The notes beneath the pieces are model-generated. The model was given only the letters and a program-made list of their open reading frames with translations. It searched no databases and was not told the DNA's origin. DNA of 64,000 nucleotides from Ampullaceana balthica (taxonomy: Eukaryota; Mollusca; Gastropoda; Lymnaeidae). Where the stretch lies: the NCBI GenBank assembly GCA_944989445.1, contig CALYLW010000054.1, positions 248,001-312,000 on the forward strand, in the 5' to 3' direction. Each line of letters begins with the position of its first letter. Position 1 is the first letter of the stretch. This document shows, one piece after another, positions 57,215-64,000 of this stretch. The translations under genes were made by a program, and so were the position numbers.

Positions 57215-60170
57215 TGAGCTAGACTGTGATATTTTTGAGCTGTGCTGTGATATTGTTGAGCTATGCTGTGATATTGTTGACTGTGCTGTGATATTGTTGA
57301 GCTATGCTGTGATATTGTTGACTGTGCTGTGATATTGTTGAGCTATGCTGTGATATTGTTGACTGTGCTGTGATATTGTTGAGCTATGCTGTGATATTGT
57401 TGACTGTGCTGTGATATTGTTGAGCTATGCTGTGATATTGTTGACTGTGCTGTGATATTGTTGAGCTATGCTGTAATATTGTTGAGCTGTGCCGTGATAT
57501 TGTTGAGCTGTGCTGTGATATTGTTGAGCTGCGCTGTGATATTGTTGAGATGTGCTGTGGTATTGTTGAACTGTGCTGTGATATTGTTGAGCTGTGCTTT
57601 GGTATTTTTAAGCTGCGCTGTGATATTGTTGAGCTGTGCTGTGATATTGTTGAGATGTGCTGTGCTATTGTTGAGCTGTGCTGTGATATTGTTGAGATGT
57701 GCTGTGATATTGTTGAGCTGTGCTGTGATATTGTTGAGATGTGCTGTGGTATTGTTGAGCTGTGCTGTGATATTGTTGAGCTGTGCTGTGGTATTTTTAA
57801 GCTGCGCTGTGATATTGTTGAGCTGTGCTGTGATATTGTTGAGCTGTGCTGTGATATTGTTGAGCTGTGCTGTGATATTGTTGAGATGTGCTGTGATATT
57901 GTTGAGCTGTGCTGTGATATTGTTGAGATGTGCTGTGATATTGTTGAGCTGTGCTGTGATATTGTTGAGCTGTGCTGCGGTATTTTTAAGCTGCGCTGTG
58001 ATATTGTTGAGCTGTGCTGTGATATTGAACTGTGCTGTGATATTGTTGAGCTGTGCTGTGATATTGTTGAGCTGTGATGTGATATTGTTGAGCTATGCTG
58101 TGATATTGTTGAGCTGTGCTGTGATATTGTTGAGCTCTGCTGTGATATTGTTGAGCTGTGCTGTGATATTGTTGAGCTGTGCTGTGATATTGTTGAGATG
58201 TGCTGTGATATTGTTGAGCTGTTCTGTGATATTGTTGAGATGTGCTGTGATATTGTTGAGCTGTGCTGTGATATTGTTGAGCTGTGCTGTGGTATTTTTA
58301 AGCTGCGCTGTGATATTGTTGAGCTGTGCTGTGATATTGTTGAACTGTGCTGTGATATTGTTGAGCTGTGCTGTGATATTGTTGAGCTGTGATGTGATAT
58401 TGTTGAGCTATGCTGTGATATTGTTGAGCTGTGCTGTGATATTGTTGAGATGTGCTGTGATATTGTTGAGCTGTGCTGTGATATTGTTGAGATGTGCTGT
58501 GATATTGTTGAGCTGTGCTGTGATATTGTTGAGATGTGCTGTGGTATTGTTGAGCTGTGCTGTGATATTGTTGAGCTGTGCTGTGGTATTTTTAAGCTGC
58601 GCTGTGATATTGTTGAGCTGTGCTGTGATATTGTTGAGCTGTGCTGTGATATTGTTGAGATGTGCTGTGATATTGTTGAGCTGTGCTGTGATATTGTTGA
58701 GCTGTGCTGTGATATTGTTGAGCTGTGCTGTGATATTGTTGAGCTGTGCTGTGGTATTTTTAAGCTGCGCTGTGATATTGTTGAGCTGTGCTGTGGTATT
58801 GTTGAACTGTGCTGTGATATTGTTGAGCTGTGCTGTGATATTGTTGAGCTGTGATGTGATATTGTTGAGCTATGCTGTGATATTGTTGAGCTGTGCTGTG
58901 ATATTGTTGAGCTCTGCTGTGATATTGTTGAGCTGTGCTGTGATATTGTTGAGCTGTGCTGTGATATTGTTGAGATGTGCTGTGATATTGTTGAGCTGTG
59001 CTGTGATATTGTTGAGATGTGCTGTGATATTGTTGAGCTGTGCTGTGATATTGTTGAGCTGTGCTGTGGTATTTTTAAGCTGCGCTGTGATATTGTTGAG
59101 CTGTGCTGTGATATTGTTGAACTGTGCTGTGATATTGTTGAGCTGTGCTGTGATATTGTTGAGATGTGCTGTGATATTGTTGAGCTGTGCTGTGATATTG
59201 TTGAGATGTGCTGTGATATTGTTGAGCTGTGCTGTGATATTGTTGAGCTGTGCTGTGGTATTTTTAAGCTGCGCTGTGATATTGTTGAGCTGTGCTGTGA
59301 TATTGTTGAACTGTGCTGTGATATTGTTGAGCTGTGCTGTGATATTGTTGAGATGTGCTGTGATATTGTTGAGCTGTGCTGTGATATTGTTGAGCTGTGC
59401 TGTGATATTGTTGAGCTGTGCTGTGATATTGTTGAGCTGTGCTGTGGTATTTTTAAGCTGCGCTGTGATATTGTTGAGCTGTGCTGTGGTATTGTTGAAC
59501 TGTGCTGTGATATTGTTGAGCTGTGCTGTGATATTGTTGAGCTGTGATGTGATATTGTTGAGCTATGCTGTGATATTGTTGAGCTGTGCTGTGATATTGT
59601 TGAGCTCTGCTGTGATATTGTTGAGCTGTGCTGTGATATTGTTGAGCTGTGCTGTGATATTGTTGAGATGTGCTGTGATATTGTTGAGCTGTGCTGTGAT
59701 ATTGTTGAGATGTGCTGTGATATTGTTGAGCTGTGCTGTGATATTGTTGAGCTGTGCTGTGGTATTTTTAAGCTGCGCTGTGATATTGTTGAGCTGTGCT
59801 GTGATATTGTTGAACTGTGCTGTGATATTGTTGAGCTGTGCTGTGATATTGTTGAGATGTGCTGTGATATTGTTGAGCTGTGCTGTGATATTGTTGAGAT
59901 GTGCTGTGATATTGTTGAGCTGTGCTGTGATATTGTTGAGCTGTGCTGTGGTATTTTTAAGCTGCGCTGTGATATTGTTGAGCTGTGCTGTGATATTGTT
60001 GAACTGTGCTGTGATATTGTTGAGCTGTGCTGTGATATTGTTGAGCTGTGCTGTGATATTGTTGAGCTATGCTGTGATATTGTTGAGCTGTGCTGTGATA
60101 TTGTTGAGCTCTGCTGTGATATTGTTGAGCTGTGCTGTGATATTGTTGAGCTGTGCTGTCATAATAATGA
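57215..60170. repeat. 21-bp satellite, about 140 units, 693-bp higher-order period
   Basis: Unit GCTGTGCTGTGATATTGTTG plus A. A variant (GGTATTTTTAAGCTGCGCTG) recurs at 57600, 57792, 57981 and further on; the segment from 58753 recurs from 59446, exactly 693 bp (33 units) later. The left 200 bp alternate GAGCTATGC with GACTGTGC. Open frames of up to 909 codons are repeat-derived. Confidence 0.96.
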
Positions 60171-60700
60171 AGCAATACTGAGATGTGCTGTGATACTGTT
60201 ATGTAGCGATGTATTTTGTGCTGTGATTTGTCGTGCTAAATGTAACGTGTTGTCTTAGGATGTGCTTTGCTGAGCACATGAAACTTTATTACGCCTCAAA
60301 AAACCATAAATATGGGAGTACACACATGTTCTAACATATGCATTGGTGGCATGTGTTCAAACACTAAATACACAAAACTCTAGCAGGTGTGCACAGCGTA
60401 CATGTACATCTTCTACAGGTGTTTAAAAACCTCACACAACTAATAGGTGTCTAAATTCAGTAGAGCACATACATTCGCATGGTGTTAAGGCAACCCTAAA
60501 GCATAACATCTAACATGTGTTACAGCACGTAAAAACATAATATATATCACATTGTTGTTTCAGATCATAAATCCTAAGGAGTTTAGTAGTGGGGTTGGGG
60601 GGGGGGTTGGTCTACAGACACTACAACACAGTACACGCATTCAACTTGTGTGCACTCCCGAAAGACATTTACATTCTTCAGTTGTTTTGTGCACATCTCG
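60171..60700. other. non-genic stretch
   Basis: Degenerate satellite border to about 60260, then several imperfect repeats of an AGGTGT...AAACAC pattern (60330-60470). No gene is seen. Confidence 0.5.
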
Positions 60701-60865
60701 TACAATGGCGTCACAGCATTTACAATGACGTCACAAAACGTACAATGACGTTACAACAAAAACAATGACATCAAAAAATTTGCAATGACGTCACAGCACG
60801 TACAATGACATCACAGCAAGTGCAATGACATCACATCACGTAAAATGACGTCACAATGACATCGC
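60701..60865. promoter_or_regulatory. CRE-like site array
   Basis: About eight units of roughly 19-21 bp with TGACGTCA exactly at 60726-60733, 60786-60793 and 60846-60853 and one-base variants (TGGCGTCA, TGACATCA, TGACGTTA) in the others. It lies within 20 bp downstream, in minus orientation, of the exon candidate at 60882-61025. Confidence 0.7.
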
Positions 60866-60881
60866 ATGACGGCCTACTCAC

Positions 60882-61025
60882 TCTGGTACATGTTTGATTT
60901 GGTCGTGATGACGTCTTTCAGCCTCACAGTCCACGCGCTCCACGGTGACGACATATCCGGGGGCGTTGGCTCTGGGTTACCCCCCGAGTTCTCTCCTCCT
61001 GGGTTATCGTCACTTCCTTCAAATT
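60882..61025 (-). CDS. exon candidate with acidic, Gly/Asn-rich linker
   Basis: A 144-bp minus-strand segment bounded by an acceptor TTTCAG (AG at 61027-61026, weak pyrimidine tract) and a strong donor AGA|GTGAGT (GT at 60881-60880). It reads EFEGSDDNPGGENSGGNPEP, then PPDMSSPWSAWTVRLKD, then VITTKSNMYQ. Both ends are phase 1, as for the carbonic anhydrase exon, so the segment could belong to the same minus-strand gene, but 50 kb separate them. The family is not recognised; an acidic Gly/Asn-rich stretch also occurs in some mollusc carbonic anhydrases (nacreins), which is only suggestive. Confidence 0.4.
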
Positions 61026-61149
61026 CTGAAACTTTGTTCGCGACTTATGTCCCTTTATTATGTGAAATTTATTATATTTTACAACTACTATTAAAAAATG
61101 CTTCTCTTACAGCTCTGGATTTATCTAACAATCGTGCCCCGCCTCCTTA

Positions 61150-62048
61150 AGTCTCAGCGCCAACACTGTCAGCCTTAGAAGCCTGTTGCTCCTATCAACT
61201 ACTGTAATCCCGCCAACAAAAGACTGCCGCTAGAGCGGGTCTATAGATACGCCACTCAAAAAGCTTACAACGTTCTTTGCTAAATTGGCGACAATCCGGC
61301 TGACGGCATTCCGTGCGTGGGTTCCGTCATTCCTGCAGTGTTGAGGAAAAATTTCTTTCCTTTCAGTTCATTTGTTGGCTGCTTTTTAAAAGGTTTTTTT
61401 TAATTAAAAATTATCTCCCTTGTTGTTCTCCCTCTTCTTCTTCTTCTCCTTCTCCTTGGTTCGGATAATATTACGTTTAATTTATGACAACTTGACTTCG
61501 ATTCACACAAGGTTGCTGCTGTTCGCCCACGTGGTAAGTATGGCACGTGGTGGTCGGCCACACGTGGTGGGGGGGGGGAGGTAGGGAGGGGGTAACCAAA
61601 GACTGGAGGAGTTTTAAAATGAGCAAATGAGGGGAAAGGGGGGTGAGCTAATCCGAATCCACAGTCAAATACATTTTTTAGAAGATTAGCCTGTGGTCGA
61701 AGAAAAGGGGAGGTGCGTGTGTGTGTGTGTGTGTGTGGGGTGGGGGGGTCGAGGTTTCTTCATTAAAAGACTAGCTGCTGTACCCAAGTTTATCTGGGAC
61801 TACATTTTAAAATACTAGCTGATGTGCCCCTGATTTTCCGGGGCTACATTAACACGCGTCTTACAAGACGCCCGGATCCGTAGTGTCATATAATTTATGA
61901 CTGTAACGAAAGGACGCTATAAAAATGTACTCCATCTTTTAATCGGTTGAAGTTGCTGGTCCAATATATAAAAAAACGTAGAGCAAATATATCACTTAAA
62001 TAGACAGGGGACATTTAAAAAAAACCACTATATCTCTGAAAGGGGAGG
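61150..62048. other. non-genic stretch with Helitron 3'-end scraps
   Basis: At 61771-61800 and 61815-61850 the minus strand has CCCAGATAAACTTGGG and CCCCGGAAAATCAGGGG hairpins followed by CAGCTAG and T, two Helitron 3' termini in tandem. A (GT)n run is at 61714-61737. No gene is seen. Confidence 0.6.
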
Positions 62049-62323
62049 GGGGCCGTCCATAAAGTACGTCATGCTATTTTTTACCATTTTAAACTCCCCC
62101 CTCTCCCCTGTCACAAATCTTGGACCTCCCCCCCCCCACCCTAAAGTTCGCCACACTTTCGTACAAAATTTTGTTTTTTTTTAATTAACAAAATAATTAA
62201 ATTTTAATATAAAATTCCGTGACGTCACACATGGCCAGACCCCCCTCCCCCTTGTCACAAACTGTCACACTTTCTTACACCCCCTCCCCCCTCTGGAGCG
62301 TGACTTACTTTATGGACAGCCCC
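62049..62323. mobile_element. MITE copy G
   Basis: 275 bp, GGGGCCGTCCATAAAGTACG to TTTATGGACAGCCCC, same orientation as copies B and F. TGACGTCA at 62220-62227. Confidence 0.85.
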
Positions 62324-62693
62324 AAAGTTTTACTAGATTCTTTAGGGTTTTTTTTCCTTTTATTATTATATTCGCACCCAAGTCTCAGAAGGACGTGACA
62401 TTATCTTTCTTTCAAGTTATTTTAAAGTTAAAATTTCATTCACTCGGCTGTGTTGTTGTTTTTTTCCCCCGCGTTATCTTCTAACGTATCCTTTATCTCG
62501 TAGAGGAATGTCTTATCTTAATCCGATAGATAGTCTCCGGGGCTTCATTCAAATCTTATATTGATTTAGAGACCCATTCTCGAAGTCGGGACCTCAGCTT
62601 GACTTGTAATTTATCACGTATCTTGGGGCATAGCAATGGCGTTCAAAAATATCCATTCAGGTTGTTTTTTTTTACGTTGTTTGATTGGCCATG

Positions 62694-62933
62694 ATGGAGT
62701 GTTTGTAGTGTTTGTAGTGTTTGTAGTGTTTGTAGTGTTTGTAGTGTTTGTAGTGTTTGTAGTGTTTGTAGTGTTTGTAGTGTTTGTAGTGTTTGTAGTG
62801 TTTGTAGTGTTTGTAGTGTTTTTAGTGTTTGTAGTGTTTGTAGTGTTTGTAGTGTTTGTAGTGTTTGAAGTGTTTGTAGTGTTTGTAGTGTTTGTAGTGT
62901 TTGTAGTGTTTGTAGTGTTTGTAGTGTTTGTAT
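62694..62933. repeat. 9-bp tandem repeat (TAGTGTTTG)
   Basis: About 27 copies with two single-base variants (TTTTTAG, TTTGAAG). All reading frames along it are open by virtue of the repeat. Confidence 0.95.
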
Positions 62934-63084
62934 CAACAATGTGGTTATTGATTTTTTTTATTTTTTTAAAATTTATTTTTTTATTATTTTGCTTTACCAT
63001 TTCTATTTATAAGAACCATTTAATTTGTTAATGAAAATCTTGAAAGTTTTATAAAGTTTGATAATTCCTGAATATGCCCAGGAG

Positions 63085-63171
63085 CGTCTTAACGCATACG
63101 CCCGCTGGGCATTTGCCCGGGGGCCCGCGAGCATAGGGGCCCCATGGGAATATGTTTATTAATATATATTA
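63085..63171. other. GC-rich transposon-like fragment
   Basis: CAGGAGCGTCTTAACGCATA and GCCCGGGGGCCCGCGAGC resemble one end of a repeat; a matching GCCCGGGGGCCTAAAATGG at about 63746-63766 may be the other end, with the Helitron inserted between. Related sequence occurs at 43590-43770. Confidence 0.45.
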
Positions 63172-63688
63172 CTAGCTGACCCGTGGCGTAGCATACGCCG
63201 CTAATGATTTAGTGACGGGTGAAGACTTCCTGAAAGACACGGTTGTCAAAATGGGGGGGGGGTGGGCAAACGACTGTGAGTGAATGAAAAGAAGGAACTC
63301 TGGAGAAACCCGCGGCGTATCACCCGTAAAAAATGACGGAAGTGTTCAGCTGAAATCTATTTATTTTGAAAAAATTAACTTTTTTAGGGCGCCTACGGCG
63401 CCCACCTTTTTCAAAATCCCAACTAACTTGTCCTTGTTTGATCAATACGAAATATTAAACTTTCTGAAATGTACACAAAGTATTTTATAGCTTTTTACAT
63501 TGTTCCCTTTTTACAAAATTAAAATATCAGCGAAAACAATGACGTCATATATTTTTTTTTACAGCGCATATTTAATTTGCATTGGTGCAGTAATTTGGTG
63601 CGTTGCTTTCTAAAATTAGTATCTGTTGAACATAGTTGCAGCTTGGTGTCTCGCAAGGTCCGACCACGAAGAGAATTATATATATAGA
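63172..63688 (-). mobile_element. non-autonomous Helitron, 517 bp
   Basis: Minus strand: 5' end TCTATATATATAATTCTCTT after A (63689), 3' end GGCGTATGCTACGCC hairpin (6-bp stem), ACGGGTCAGCTAG, then T. Both termini and the A|T insertion fit Helitrons. No Rep gene. The GC-rich transposon fragments on both sides suggest it split an older repeat. Confidence 0.8.
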
Positions 63689-64000
63689 TAGATGTATATT
63701 TATTTTTTTATTCCTGAGAGGGAGTGGCCCAACACTATTTCTTTGCCCGGGGGCCTAAAATGGTGTAAAGACGGCTCAATTCATTTTTTAGCATAAAGTT
63801 TAGCATAAAGATCCCCATCGAATTAATATTTCAGGTAAAAAGCGTCTGTCGACTAGCTGCATCACTCATCGGGGAAGGGGGTGGAGTTAAAAGTTTAATC
63901 TTGACGAGAAGATAGATTGTAGATGCAATGAGCTAATGCATGGATGCTTATTTAAACCAATTCACATAGAAGATTACCCTCTATCCGACCTTTAAGAACT

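Noticed and set aside
57452..60181. 909-codon ORF and shorter ones
   Set aside because: Read-through of the 21-bp satellite; several frames are open and there is no start context or end domain.
62614..63031. ORFs on both strands of about 100-130 codons
   Set aside because: Arise from the 9-bp TAGTGTTTG array.

Overview
The window is nuclear DNA of an animal, most likely a lophotrochozoan and plausibly a gastropod or other mollusc (inference from the style of repeats; no species-diagnostic gene is present). It is AT-rich. It holds many microsatellites and minisatellites, a tRNA-derived SINE with a (GATAA)n tail, LINE 3' ends, Helitrons, hAT and TAA-target MITEs, and one nearly intact LTR retrotransposon. 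Coding sequence is otherwise sparse and exon-like. No bacterial-style operon, rRNA gene, functional tRNA gene or CRISPR array was seen.

Layout. 0-11 kb: scattered MITEs (216, 2285, 6534), a 19-bp array flanked by inverted arms (2.9 kb), LINE 3' fragments (3.3, 7.9-8.5, 9.7 kb), two hAT MITEs with target duplications (5.06, 8.61 kb), a tRNA-derived SINE (10.7 kb), and two minus-strand exon candidates. One of these (6123-6317) is clearly an alpha-carbonic anhydrase exon; the other (9345-9498) lies upstream in a compatible splice phase. 12.1-13.65 kb: three tandem ~497-bp copies of an unclassified element (family A). 14.37-20.90 kb: a complete Ty3/gypsy-type retrotransposon with ATGTA target duplications, gag, and a pol in the order protease-integrase-RT-RNase H, the Gmr1-type order. 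21.0-21.6 and 28.5-29.0 kb: LINE RT C-terminal remnants. 23.3-25.95 kb: a 60-bp satellite with higher-order repeats. 26.9-31 kb: a run of minisatellites, two of which are packed with transcription-factor-like sites. 36.2-38.84 kb: tandem and inverted copies of family B, related to family A. 41.9-44.1 kb: a long element with the MITE termini. 45.6-54.4 kb: a decayed autonomous Helitron (minus strand) with 23-residue N-terminal repeats, HUH Rep and PIF1-type helicase. 55-60.2 kb: 35-bp and 21-bp arrays, the latter nearly 3 kb long with a 693-bp higher-order period. 60.7-61.0 kb: a CRE-rich array beside an exon candidate. 62-64 kb: another MITE, a 9-bp array and a short Helitron.

How it fits together. 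The window is mostly a record of transposition. Elements are nested (a solo LTR in a MITE, a MITE in a minisatellite, a hAT element in an older repeat, a SINE in a LINE remnant), so several insertions can be checked against empty paralogous copies within the same window. The best candidates for something under-described are the family A/B tandem-forming elements with a shared hairpin core, the Gmr1-like retrotransposon with LTRs that differ only in their 3' third, and the large MITE-terminus element at 41.9-44.1 kb. The minus-strand exon candidates suggest that the window lies partly in introns of a carbonic-anhydrase-domain gene, but joining the exons is inference.
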